This document shows positions 53,679 to 61,879 of a DNA stretch of 64,000 bases, piece by piece. Numbering within the stretch: position 1 is the first letter of the stretch; every line of letters begins with the position of its first letter. The stretch is from JANMZO01 sp963763135 (GTDB lineage Bacteria; Actinomycetota; Acidimicrobiia; Acidimicrobiales; JANYDT01), in NCBI GenBank assembly GCA_963763135.1, contig CAVXNJ010000002.1, positions 310,001 through 374,000 on the forward strand, read 5' to 3'. The notes below the pieces were generated by a model that saw nothing but the letters and a program-made list of their open reading frames with translations, was not told the origin of the DNA and did no database searches. Both the position numbers and the translations under genes were made by a program.

Positions 53679-54349
53679 CGCGAAGCGTCCGAGCGGCCCA
53701 CGATCCGGTAGCCGATGCCTCGCACGTTCTCGACCTCAACCGGCGAGAGCTTGGCCCGCAGCTTGCGCAGGTAGATGTCGACGATCGTCGGGTCGGTGCC
53801 GGAGTCGGTTCCCCACACCTCGTCGAGCAGTTCCTGGCGGGAGACGCAGGCTTCGTTGGCCAGCAGCAGTCGCCGGAGAAGCTGGTCTTCCCGGTTCGTG
53901 AGAACCACGTCAACTCCGTCGACGGCGCACGCGCGGGTACCAAGGTCGTAGCGAAGTATGCCTCGCTCCATGCTGTTCGTCGTCGTGGCGGTTCCGCGTC
54001 GAAGCAGCGCCCGGATGCGGGCCGCGATCACCGCGATGCTCGCCGGTTTGGTCAAGAAATCATCTGCGCCCATATCAAGCAGGTCGATCTGGTCAAGCTC
54101 CCCGGATTTTGCCGTGAGCACGAGGATCGGCGTGGCGACGCCTTCGTCGCGCAACCTAGCGCAGACCTGATAACCGCTCATCTGCGGAAGGAGGAGATCG
54201 AGCACTATCGCGGCGAAACCACCGTCGAGCGCCTTCCACAGGCCGGAGGCACCGTCGGAACAGGTCTCCACATCGAACCCTTCGGCCCGCAGACCCCGTT
54301 CCAGAACGCTCCGTATCGCGTCGTCGTCTTCGATCACCAGGATCCGCAT
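53675..54349 (-). CDS. OmpR-family response regulator
   Basis: 224 residues from MRILVIEDDDAIR. Receiver domain with acidic EDD, phospho-acceptor Asp in AIVLDLLLPQMSGYQV, VLTAKS and the Lys in FLTKPAS; C-terminal winged helix of OmpR/PhoB type (LTNREDQLLRRLL, VDIYLRKLRAKL, VRGIGYRI). A TACGGT box lies eight bases before this ATG; the frame open further upstream crosses the likely binding repeats and is not used. It probably controls itself and the divergent secreted-protein gene. Confidence 0.95.
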   Translation of the reverse strand: MRILVIEDDDAIRSVLERGLRAEGFDVETCSDGASGLWKALDGGFAAIVLDLLLPQMSGYQVCARLRDEGVATPILVLTAKSGELDQIDLLDMGADDFLTKPASIAVIAARIRALLRRGTATTTNSMERGILRYDLGTRACAVDGVDVVLTNREDQLLRRLLLANEACVSRQELLDEVWGTDSGTDPTIVDIYLRKLRAKLSPVEVENVRGIGYRIVGRSDASR

Positions 54350-54394
54350 CGTCGTAAACCGTATCGGCCGTCGTCCGACGATGATCGCACCGGT

Positions 54395-54433
54395 GTTCAG
54401 TCTGAGTTCAGTGTCGTTCATGGTTTGATTCAG
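54395..54433. promoter_or_regulatory. Direct-repeat binding site for an OmpR-type regulator
   Basis: GTTCAG, GTTCAG, GTTCAT and ATTCAG begin at 54395, 54406, 54416 and 54428, i.e. about one helical turn apart, as in PhoB/OmpR boxes. They lie in the 146-base gap between the divergent response regulator and secreted-protein genes. Role inferred from spacing and position. Confidence 0.6.
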
Positions 54434-54495
54434 ATGCGCTTTCGGCACGCTCGTCGGGTCGGACACCGCTGTCCGGCCTGAACAGGAGATTCATC

Positions 54496-55185
54496 ATGAA
54501 AATGAAACGCAAGGTTCTCATCGGAAGCACACTCGCAATTGCCGTCGGGGCTATGGCGGGCGGGGCGACGCTGACGGCCAATGCGATGGGCACCACCAAC
54601 CCAGACACGAAATTCCGAGCGATCGTGAATACCATCGGACCGTCACCCGATGGCAAAGGTTTGATCTCGTGCACGTTCACCAATGTCGACCTGCCCTCAA
54701 TTGCGATTCGCCTGGATCGGGAAACAGGCGAGGTGCCCGCACTTGATGCCGGAGTGGCGGGAATCCGCGTGTCGGCGCCGGCCGGTCCCGTCTCGGGTGA
54801 GTCGGAGGAGCTCATCGGTGTCGTTGGCCCCGAGAAGGTTCACTCCTCTGATGGCGGTCAGACGTTCACCATCACCGACAAGGACGGAAACACGAGAACC
54901 ATCACCAACCCCGGGCCTGGAATTGCAATCGCGGTCCCCGCTCCAGTTCTCCCGGGGTCGGAGTCGTCGTTGCCGATCCCATCAGCGGTGCCGGAGAGCC
55001 TCAATCCACCGGAGGGTTTTTCATTCGAACTCAGTGTCCCTGCGCTTCGGGGCGTGGCGGTCGGTCCCAATGGCGAGCCTTTGAAGGTTCGCGAGGGTTC
55101 GGAATCGGAATGCGCTGCGGTGAAACCAACCACCGACCGGAGTTCCGTCCCGGCGGGATCGGTGGCAACCGTCACAAGGAACTGA
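54496..55185 (+). CDS. Secreted protein of unknown function
   Basis: 229 residues. Signal peptide MKMKRKVLIGSTLAIAVGAM... with cleavage after ANA near 31. The mature protein has a Cys near residue 54 and one near the end, Pro-rich central segment (VPAPVLPGSESSLPIP) and no known domain. AGGAG seven bases before the ATG. It faces the two-component operon across the GTTCAG repeats and is the most likely target of that system, perhaps an envelope-stress or accessory protein. Confidence 0.8.
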   Translation: MKMKRKVLIGSTLAIAVGAMAGGATLTANAMGTTNPDTKFRAIVNTIGPSPDGKGLISCTFTNVDLPSIAIRLDRETGEVPALDAGVAGIRVSAPAGPVSGESEELIGVVGPEKVHSSDGGQTFTITDKDGNTRTITNPGPGIAIAVPAPVLPGSESSLPIPSAVPESLNPPEGFSFELSVPALRGVAVGPNGEPLKVREGSESECAAVKPTTDRSSVPAGSVATVTRN

Positions 55186-55247
55186 ACCCCTCGCTGGATG
55201 CCCGGGGACTTCTTTGTGTGGGTCGGGCGGTCCCGTAGGCTGTAGCC

Positions 55248-56358
55248 ATGACCGACGCACTGTTCGCCCGACAGCTTCGACTCACCCGGGTACGGACCGC
55301 CATGTTGGAGGCGGGGATCGACACGCTCCTGCTGTCGCTCGGGGCCGACCTGCCCTGGATCACCGGCTACCACGCCATGCCCCTCGAACGGCTGACCATG
55401 CTGGTGCTACCGGTCGATGACACACCGACCCTGGTCGTGCCCGGCATGGAGGCGGCCCGGGTGGAGCAGATGCCCGAGCTGTTCAACATGCGTCCGTGGG
55501 GCGAGACCGAGTCGCCGGTGCAGATCGTGGCCGACCTGGTCGGCAAGCGGACCATGCTCGGCATCAGCGATCGAAGCTGGTCGACGTTCCTGCTCGATCT
55601 GCAGACCCTGCTGCCGAAGGCGACGTGGCGTCAGGCGTCGCATGTCACGGGTCCGTTGCGGGCCGTGAAGGACGCCGCCGAGATCGAAGCGCTGCAGAAT
55701 GCCGCGACGGCCGTCGACATCATCGCCGCCGAGCTGCAAAACGGTGACATCCCGCTGATCGGCCGGACCGAGGCGGAAGTAGCGGCGGATTTGTCTGCGC
55801 GCATACTTGCTCAGGGTCACGAGTTCGTGAACTTCGCGATCGTCGCGGCCGGGGAGAATGCCGCCAGCCCACACCACGAGCCGGGCCGGCGGGTGATCCA
55901 GCCCAACGAGGTGGTGCTGTGCGACTTCGGCGGCACCATGGCCGACTACTGCTCCGACATCACCCGCTGCGTCTACACCGGCGAGCCACCTGCCGAATTC
56001 GCAGATCTCTACGAGACGCTGATGGCCTCGCAGGCCGCTGGTGTTGCGGCCGGCACCGTCGGCACTCCGTGTGAAGGTGTCGACCAGGCGTCGCGTCGGG
56101 TCATCGACGAAGCCGGTCTCGGCCAGTACTTCATCCACCGCACCGGCCACGGCATCGGCATGGAGGCCCACGAGGACCCGTACATGGTGTCGGGCAACAC
56201 CGAGGAGTTGGTCGCCGGACACGCGTACTCAGTCGAGCCGGGCATCTATGTTTCCGGGAAGTGGGGCGCGCGGTCTGGAAGACATCGTCGTCGCAACCGC
56301 CGATGGACCGCTCGCGTTGAACACCGCGGACCACCGCCTGATGGTTGTCGAGGCGTAA
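55248..56358 (+). pseudogene. M24 Xaa-Pro aminopeptidase-type peptidase, frameshifted near the C-terminus
   Basis: About 369 residues of a pita-bread metallopeptidase: creatinase-type N-domain, then metal ligands in VVLCDFGGTMADYCSDITR (two Asp), HRTGHGIGMEAHEDP (His) and YSVEPGIYV (Glu). After SGKWGAR, the expected LEDIVVATADG lies one base out of frame; an extra T in CGGTCTGG (~56267) explains it. As written, the last metal-binding Glu (LEDIVV) is lost and ~170 junk residues follow. TAGGCT ends six bases before the ATG (leaderless). The stop of the corrected frame abuts the next GTG. Confidence 0.82.
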
Positions 56359-57291
56359 GTGATACGCCTCGACGGTGCCACCGTTCTGCTCCAGTGGGCG
56401 ACGGGTGGACTGTTCTTTCTCTGGGTGACGACGCGTCACCGGCTCGTCGGCCTCGGCTATGGCTGGCTCATGCGGATCGTGTTCGGCGCCGTCGCCACCG
56501 GATCGGTGATCGCCGGTCGCTTTGGGGAAGCCGATCTGGTCCGGGATGCTGCGGGTGTCGGCGTCGCTCTGGCGACCGCCGTTGTGCTGGCGATCTCGTT
56601 TCAGCGGCGTGGTGCGGGCGTATCGGGCCAGCGGGTCGAAGCGGAACGGAAGAAGGCCCGGGTGGCGGCCATGGCCGGTGCAGCGGCCGCGGCAGGTGGC
56701 GCGTCGCTCGACGATCTGGCCACCGCGTCGATCCGGATGCGAGACGAGTTCGGTCGCGTCGTGAAGGAAGCCGAAATTGCCGCGACTGACGGACCTGAGT
56801 TTCCGCCGTTTCTCGATCTTGTCGGGCCCGCGATCGGCGTGATCGGGCTGATTTCGGGTGCGATTGCAGCGGGCGGCACCGTGTGGCTGGCCATTGCCCG
56901 GACCGTCGTTGGTGCGCTTTTCCTCGGTGCGGTTTCCGACGCCATGCTCCTCGGTCACTGGTATCTCGTGCAGCCAGGGCTTTCCCGCAAGCCGATCGGT
57001 GAACTCAACGACTGGCTGCTCAAGATCTGGCCCTTCGAAGTTGCGTTGCTGCTTATCCCGACCGGCATGTTCTCCGTCTTCAACGGCAACATCGACGACC
57101 ACTACGGCGGCATGCTCGGTTGGTTCTGGATCGCCTGTGCCCTCACGACCGGCGGCCTGGCCTTCGTCACCCGCCTCGCCCTCCGCGAGCGGTTCTACTC
57201 CGCCGTGATGGCCGCCACCGGCCTCCTCTACCTCGCCATCCTCACCGCCTTCGGCACCGACCTGGTAGCCCGAGCCATCCTCGCCGGCTAA
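56359..57291 (+). CDS. Hypothetical multi-TM membrane protein
   Basis: 310 residues, about eight hydrophobic segments (for example LLQWATGGLFFLWVTT, ALATAVVLAISF, LVGPAIGVIGLISGAIAAGG, VEVALLLIPTGMFSVFNG region) with a charged ~60-residue cytosolic loop (ERKKARVAAMAG, RMRDEFGRVVKEAE). No family recognised. GTG start follows the M24 stop codon directly, so the genes are co-translated. Confidence 0.75.
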   Translation: MIRLDGATVLLQWATGGLFFLWVTTRHRLVGLGYGWLMRIVFGAVATGSVIAGRFGEADLVRDAAGVGVALATAVVLAISFQRRGAGVSGQRVEAERKKARVAAMAGAAAAAGGASLDDLATASIRMRDEFGRVVKEAEIAATDGPEFPPFLDLVGPAIGVIGLISGAIAAGGTVWLAIARTVVGALFLGAVSDAMLLGHWYLVQPGLSRKPIGELNDWLLKIWPFEVALLLIPTGMFSVFNGNIDDHYGGMLGWFWIACALTTGGLAFVTRLALRERFYSAVMAATGLLYLAILTAFGTDLVARAILAG

Positions 57292-57304
57292 CCCCGTTCT
57301 TCCT

Positions 57305-57350
57305 CGACGTTTGGATGTTTGTGTTCGCTGGGCGGACAGATTCCTCCAAA
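57305..57350. repeat. CGACGTTTGGA palindromic element, copy 1
   Basis: CGACGTTTGGATGTTTGTGT then TCGCTGGGCGGACAGATTCC and TCCAAAC; the right arm is imperfect (ends CCTTG). 73 bases before copy 2 and same orientation. Confidence 0.9.
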
Positions 57351-57377
57351 CCTTGTGTGGGCAAGACTTGCTCCCCT

Positions 57378-57428
57378 CGACGTTTGGATGTTTGTGTTCG
57401 CTGGGCGGACAGATTCCTCCAAACGTCG
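57378..57428. repeat. CGACGTTTGGA palindromic element, copy 2
   Basis: 51 bases with perfect 11-bp ends CGACGTTTGGA / TCCAAACGTCG around TGTTTGTGTTCGCTGGGCGG and ACAGATTCC. Copies 1 and 2 fill the gap between the membrane protein and GH3 genes; copy 3 is at 59358 beside a truncated gene. Confidence 0.92.
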
Positions 57429-57482
57429 CGCCGTGAGCGGGCAAAGCCGCGGTCGGAGAGTGGGTGCGTGTAAAGGTATGGC

Positions 57483-58784
57483 GTGCCGTTTGCCACGAGG
57501 GGACTCCTGCGCCGATCGACCGGCGGCGCCATTGCGCTGGTAGTGACAGCGTTGCTGGTTCACACCTCGGGTGACTCACCGGCGGCCACGAAATCCGGAA
57601 GTAAATCTGCCCCGACTACTCGCGTGGGGCCGGCCGTACCGACCTCGGCGATGGCCACGACCACGACGGTGCCCATCGCGGCTCCGGCGCAGCCGTTCGC
57701 CCCTTTGCCCGACTGCCCGTCTCCGGAGTTGGCGGTGACCCGGTGGCCGCTGCGTTCTCGTGTCGCTCAACTCGTGGCCATCGGAGCCGACGGTCGATCG
57801 CTTTCTGCCGCGAAACGGCTCGTGGCCGAGCAGCATGTCGGCGGCCTGGTGATCAGGTCCGCCCCCGCGTCAGCTTCACAGCTCACCGCCGACATCACGG
57901 CACTGCGCGCACTCGAAGGGGCGTTGCCGACGTCGTTCAGCCTTGACGAGGAAGGTGGACGGGTCCAGGTACTGCGTTCGGTACTCGGATCGTTGCCGTC
58001 AGCGCGCAAACTCGCCGCGAACTCGCCGGAGAAGGTTCGAGCACTCGTAAGCGCGCATCACAAAAAAGTACGCGCGCTTGGTATCGACATGATCCTTGGC
58101 CCCGTGCTCGACGTCACCGCTTCCACCTCCGGGGTGATCGGCGACCGTAGCTTCGGCGATGATCCGTGGGCTGACGGTCGCTTCGGATCGGCGTACGCAG
58201 CAGGAGTTCGCGACGCGGGCATGGTTCCCGCCGTGAAGCATTTCCCCGGGCATGGCGGCGCGACCGGCGACTCGCACGTCGGCCGGGTCGCGACATCGCC
58301 GATCGACAGCTTGCGCGCCCGCGATGAGATTCCGTTCCGCATAACGATGGCCGACGGCCCCGTCGCGGTCATGGTCGGCCATCTCGAGGTCCCCGGGCTG
58401 AGCGGCGAAACGCCGTCCACACTCTCCCTTTCCACGATCACCAACGAACTCCGCAACTCCCTCGGCTTCGACGGCCTCGTCATCACCGACTCGCTTTCGA
58501 TGGGCGCCGTGACAACACGATGGAAGGCCCCGGTTGCCGCGGTCGAAGCGATCTCCGCCGGCGCCGATGTCGCTCTCTTCGTAACGATCAGCGAACGCGA
58601 CGCCATCGGTGTAATCGACGCCCTTGAGTACGCGGTGACCGTAGGGCGGATCAGCGAAGCACAGCTGAACCGCTCGGTCGTGCGGGTTGTCCGCTCGAAG
58701 AACCTCAATCCCTGCGCCGTCGACCCGTTTGCACTACTCAGAGACTCGTCGTCCGCCGAAGCCGCCTACCAAGCCACTCGTTAA
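57483..58784 (+). CDS. Glycoside hydrolase family 3 protein (NagZ-like)
   Basis: 433 residues. N-terminal membrane anchor or signal (GGAIALVVTALLV) and a Thr/Pro-rich linker, then the GH3 barrel: FSLDEEGGRVQVLR, GPVLDVTAS, DRSFGDDPW, VKHFPGHGGATGDSHVG (His/Asp catalytic loop of NagZ-type enzymes) and nucleophile Asp in VITDSLSMGAV. It should remove beta-N-acetylglucosamine from peptidoglycan fragments outside the membrane, as in mycobacterial LpqI. AAAGG precedes the GTG. Confidence 0.9.
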   Translation: MPFATRGLLRRSTGGAIALVVTALLVHTSGDSPAATKSGSKSAPTTRVGPAVPTSAMATTTTVPIAAPAQPFAPLPDCPSPELAVTRWPLRSRVAQLVAIGADGRSLSAAKRLVAEQHVGGLVIRSAPASASQLTADITALRALEGALPTSFSLDEEGGRVQVLRSVLGSLPSARKLAANSPEKVRALVSAHHKKVRALGIDMILGPVLDVTASTSGVIGDRSFGDDPWADGRFGSAYAAGVRDAGMVPAVKHFPGHGGATGDSHVGRVATSPIDSLRARDEIPFRITMADGPVAVMVGHLEVPGLSGETPSTLSLSTITNELRNSLGFDGLVITDSLSMGAVTTRWKAPVAAVEAISAGADVALFVTISERDAIGVIDALEYAVTVGRISEAQLNRSVVRVVRSKNLNPCAVDPFALLRDSSSAEAAYQATR

Positions 58785-58853
58785 CGGGGTCGGGGAGCGG
58801 TCGTTGCCTCAATCGGAGCGACTCGTTACGGCCATGCGGTCGGCCCACCATTG

Positions 58854-59357
58854 CTAAAAATGCGAAACGCCGGCCTCGGGTGCGACACCGGCAAGGTTGG
58901 GAACGTAGCGGTCCAGGCGGGGTGCGAGTTCGCCGACGGTGCGCAGGCCGTCCCAGCGCGATTCGACGAGCAGACGGTCCTTGTCAACGGTTTCGTCGTA
59001 TGCCGCGCGGATCTGATCGATGAGGCCGGGCACCGCCTCCTCCATGTCAGTTGGCACGAAGTTGTGGATCCGGTTGATGTACGCATCGGGTGCTGTTGGG
59101 ATGACGACCGACACGACGCGCAGTCCGTTGTAGGCCTCGATCATTACGTTCGGATACAACGCGACCCAGGCCACTGCGTACGGCGAAAGCTCTTCGCCGC
59201 GCACCCGTCGCCCGCGCAGCTTCGACAGCATCGGGAACTGTGCGTGGAAGTTCTCACCGAACGTCCACTCAAGGGTGTTGCAATCGACGAAAGACGCAAG
59301 CCCGGGATGAAACGGCGGTACGTGGTACCAGTCGCCGAACACCTCGAGTGAGGTCGC
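58854..59357 (-). pseudogene. Rieske oxygenase alpha-subunit remnant (catalytic domain only)
   Basis: About 165 residues matching the C-terminal half of ring-hydroxylating oxygenase alpha subunits. GDWYHVPPFHPGL carries the mononuclear iron ligand pattern His-x4-His preceded by an acidic residue (Dx2Hx4H), followed by NFHAQFPM and WVALYPNVMIEAYNG. The N-terminal Rieske [2Fe-2S] domain (~200 residues) is absent: similarity starts at about ATSLEVFGDW, right next to the CGACGTTTGGA palindrome. No ribosome site or good start. I regard it as a truncated gene. Confidence 0.7.
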
Positions 59358-59405
59358 GACGTTTGGAGATTTGTGTTCGCTGGGCGGGCATATTCCTCCA
59401 AACGT
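59358..59405. repeat. CGACGTTTGGA palindromic element, copy 3
   Basis: GACGTTTGGAGATTTGTGTT and CGCTGGGCGGGCATATTCC with TCCAAACGTGC at the end; same orientation as copies 1 and 2 with a few substitutions. It lies exactly at the 5' break of the Rieske oxygenase remnant. Confidence 0.9.
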
Positions 59406-59472
59406 GCAGGCGAGTGCAGGGGCACACGCACGGCAAACTTGCGGCCCGGCCTCGCCTAACCTCGGTTCCCCT

Positions 59473-60033
59473 ATGGCATCGGTGAAGATCTACACGCGCA
59501 AGGGCGACGACGGAACGACGGGTCTCTACTACGGCGGCCGGGTTCGCAAAGACGATCCGGCTCCTGCGGCGTATGGCGACGTCGACGAAGCGCAGTCGGC
59601 CATTGGTGTGGCGCGCGCTGCGTGTCGTGAACTAGACGGCGTCGACTGCGAACTTGATCGGGTCCTCATCGCGCTTGAGAAGGACCTGTGGGTGCTGATG
59701 GCCGACCTGGCGACGGAGGTCGAGAACCGGGGCAAGCTCGTGGAGGGTATGAGTCTCGTCAGCGATGCCATGGTCGAGAGGCTGGAGCACCAGATCGACG
59801 ACTTTTCCGGACGATTCACCCTCCCAGCGGAGTTTGTCGTCCCGGGTCAGACGATGGTGAGCGCGCTTCTCGATGTCGCCCGCACGGTGGTTCGTCGAGC
59901 GGAACGGACCTCGCTGTCGGCGGCCGCCGACGGTTCCCTCGTCATCAGCTACCTCAACCGGCTCAGCGATCTTCTCTGGACGCTCGCCCGCTGGCAGGAG
60001 CACGGCCAGTCACTCATGAGCCGCGACGCATAA
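59473..60033 (+). CDS. PduO-type cob(I)alamin adenosyltransferase
   Basis: 186 residues. IYTRKGDDGTTGLYYGGRV at the N-terminus, AYGDVDEAQSAIG, FVVPGQTMVSALLDVARTVVRRAER and YLNRLSDLLWTLAR are the family signatures; ATP binds the N-terminal loop and the helical bundle trimerises. It converts cob(I)alamin to adenosylcobalamin. TAACCT ends ten bases before the ATG. A longer frame begins inside the palindromic repeat and is not used. Confidence 0.95.
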   Translation: MASVKIYTRKGDDGTTGLYYGGRVRKDDPAPAAYGDVDEAQSAIGVARAACRELDGVDCELDRVLIALEKDLWVLMADLATEVENRGKLVEGMSLVSDAMVERLEHQIDDFSGRFTLPAEFVVPGQTMVSALLDVARTVVRRAERTSLSAAADGSLVISYLNRLSDLLWTLARWQEHGQSLMSRDA

Positions 60034-60105
60034 GGCTCCTCCGACACCGAAGCGACTTACCCCAGATGCCACGGTTGCGGGTCAGAACCTCGTAACCTAG
60101 GCGCC

Positions 60106-61578
60106 ATGCCTGCGACTATTTCCGTTGATCTTGCCTCCGCCGCGCCCAAGGGAGCGGCCATCGGAACCGGTGTGGTGATCGGCAAAAACGGACCCGAGAT
60201 TCCCGCAGGGATCTCGCTGAACGCGGCCAACCTTGCTGCTCGGGGTTTCGAAGCCAAACCCGGACAGATCCTCGCCATTCCGGCGAAGGCGGGCACGCAG
60301 ATTCTCGTAGGTCTCGGTCCGGTAAGCGCGCTTAGTGTCGACGTATTCCGAGGCGCAGCGGCGTCGCTCGCTCGGGCCGCCCTTACCGAGACGCATCTGG
60401 CCGTCAACCTCGTCGACGAGGCTCCGGCCAAGCTCGATCGCAAGGCGGTCGCTCAGGCGATAACCGAAGCCGTCCTGCTGGCGACGTACACCTACAACGC
60501 GCACCGTTCGGTCGTTCCGCCACGTCCGCTCACCGGCGTCACGCTTGTCGTGAAGAGCACCCGGGCCATGTCTTCGGCCGTCGAGAAGGGCAAGCTCGTC
60601 GCCGAAGCCGTCATCTTGAACCGCGATCTTGTCAACGAACCACCCGCGTCGATGACCCCTCGAATTCTCGCTAGTCATGCCGAGCGAGCCGCGGCCGAAA
60701 ACGGCCTCGACATCACGATCTTCGATGAGAGCGATCTCGACCGCGAACGTCTCGGTGGGCTGAAGGCGGTATCCCTCGGCAGCGCTGAGCCGCCGCGCCT
60801 GGTGAAGATGGTCTACACACCCGAAGGTGCCTCGCGAAATGTTCCGACCATCGCCTTGGTCGGCAAGGGCGTCACGTTCGACTCCGGAGGTCTCTCGCTG
60901 AAGCCCTCCGACGGCATGCTCACGATGAAGTGCGACATGGCCGGTGCCGGACTGGTCATCTCGATCATGTCGATCATCGGCCGTCTTGCTCCGTCCGTTC
61001 GCGTCATCGGTTACTGCTGCATCACCGAGAACATGCCGAGCGGAACCGCCACGAAGCTCGGCGACGTGATGGTGGCCCGCAACGGCAAGACCGTCGAGAA
61101 CCACAACACCGACGCCGAAGGTCGCCTGATCCTCATGGACGGACTCTCCCTCGCGGCCGAAGACAAGCCCGATGCCATCGTCGACATCGCCACGCTCACG
61201 GGCGCGGCCATCGTGGCCCTCGGCACGGAAATCACCGCGGTCATGGGTAACAACGAGTCGTTCACGTCGCAGCTCATGGCCGCCGCCGACGCCGTTGGCG
61301 AGCCGACGTGGGAACTTCCCCTGTTCCCGCGTTATCGCAAGCACATCGACTCCTCGATTGCCGACATGAAGAACATCGGCAACGCCGGTCAGGCGGGCTC
61401 CATCATCGGTGGCATCTTCCTGCAGGAGTTCGTCGACGGCCGCCCGTGGGTGCACCTCGACGTCGCCGGCCCGGCCTTCGTCAACATCGATGAAGGCCTA
61501 ATCACCAAGGGCGGTACCGGCGTAATGGTACGCACACTTATCGAATTGATCGAGACGTTCGTTCGCCCCGGCAAGTAG
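60106..61578 (+). CDS. pepA: Leucyl aminopeptidase (M17)
   Basis: 490 residues, usual length. The two-metal site is complete: GKGVTFDSGGLSLKP (Lys, Asp), MKCDMAGA (Asp), NTDAEGRLIL (Asp, Glu, catalytic Arg). Cytosolic hexameric peptidase removing N-terminal residues. TAACCT ends seven bases before the ATG, consistent with a leaderless transcript. Followed by the third GGTGACCCGG repeat cluster. Confidence 0.97.
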   Translation: MPATISVDLASAAPKGAAIGTGVVIGKNGPEIPAGISLNAANLAARGFEAKPGQILAIPAKAGTQILVGLGPVSALSVDVFRGAAASLARAALTETHLAVNLVDEAPAKLDRKAVAQAITEAVLLATYTYNAHRSVVPPRPLTGVTLVVKSTRAMSSAVEKGKLVAEAVILNRDLVNEPPASMTPRILASHAERAAAENGLDITIFDESDLDRERLGGLKAVSLGSAEPPRLVKMVYTPEGASRNVPTIALVGKGVTFDSGGLSLKPSDGMLTMKCDMAGAGLVISIMSIIGRLAPSVRVIGYCCITENMPSGTATKLGDVMVARNGKTVENHNTDAEGRLILMDGLSLAAEDKPDAIVDIATLTGAAIVALGTEITAVMGNNESFTSQLMAAADAVGEPTWELPLFPRYRKHIDSSIADMKNIGNAGQAGSIIGGIFLQEFVDGRPWVHLDVAGPAFVNIDEGLITKGGTGVMVRTLIELIETFVRPGK

Positions 61579-61647
61579 AACGGGCCATTCGCCCGTCGGC
61601 GAACAGGGTTTGTGGTCATCGTGCAGGTCCGTGTGCCTTCAGCATGC

Positions 61648-61707
61648 TGCACGGTGACCCGGAACCTGCACGGTGACCCGGAACCTGCACGGTGACCCGG
61701 AACCTGC
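61648..61707. repeat. GGTGACCCGGAACCTGC repeat, cluster 3 (19-bp unit, three copies)
   Basis: TGCACGGTGACCCGGAACC repeats three times head to tail, then TGCGG. A single opposite arm GTGCAGGTCC lies upstream at ~61621. Same core as 48434 and 50454. Together with the duplicated globin end it fills the 301-base gap between pepA and the globin gene; no gene is seen in it. Confidence 0.9.
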
Positions 61708-61710
61708 GGT

Positions 61711-61750
61711 CTACCGCACCGGCTTGGCCACGATGATCGGTCCGTTCGTG
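61711..61750 (-). repeat. Duplicated 3' end of the globin gene
   Basis: 38 bases (ACCGCACCGGCTTGGCCACG ... CCGTTCGTG) are identical to the end of the globin gene at 61882-61919. The copy even keeps Asn-Gly-Pro-Ile-Ile-Val-Ala-Lys-Pro-Val-Arg and a stop, TAG instead of TGA. The 130 bases between the copies are GC-rich with GCTCGC repeats. Confidence 0.9.
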
Positions 61751-61879
61751 CTGTATCTGATGCGTGGCGGGTCCCACCTCCGCTTCGCTTCGGGCCCACC
61801 ACGGGCGGCCCTCATCCGGTCTCGGTGGCTTCGATCGCTCGCTTGCGCTCGCTCGTTCAGCCCTCGCCGGGGCCGCGGC

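Noticed and set aside
57242..57563. Two minus-strand frames of ~90 residues after the membrane protein gene
   Set aside because: They translate the two palindromic elements (repeated RPANTNIQTS) and have no other protein character.
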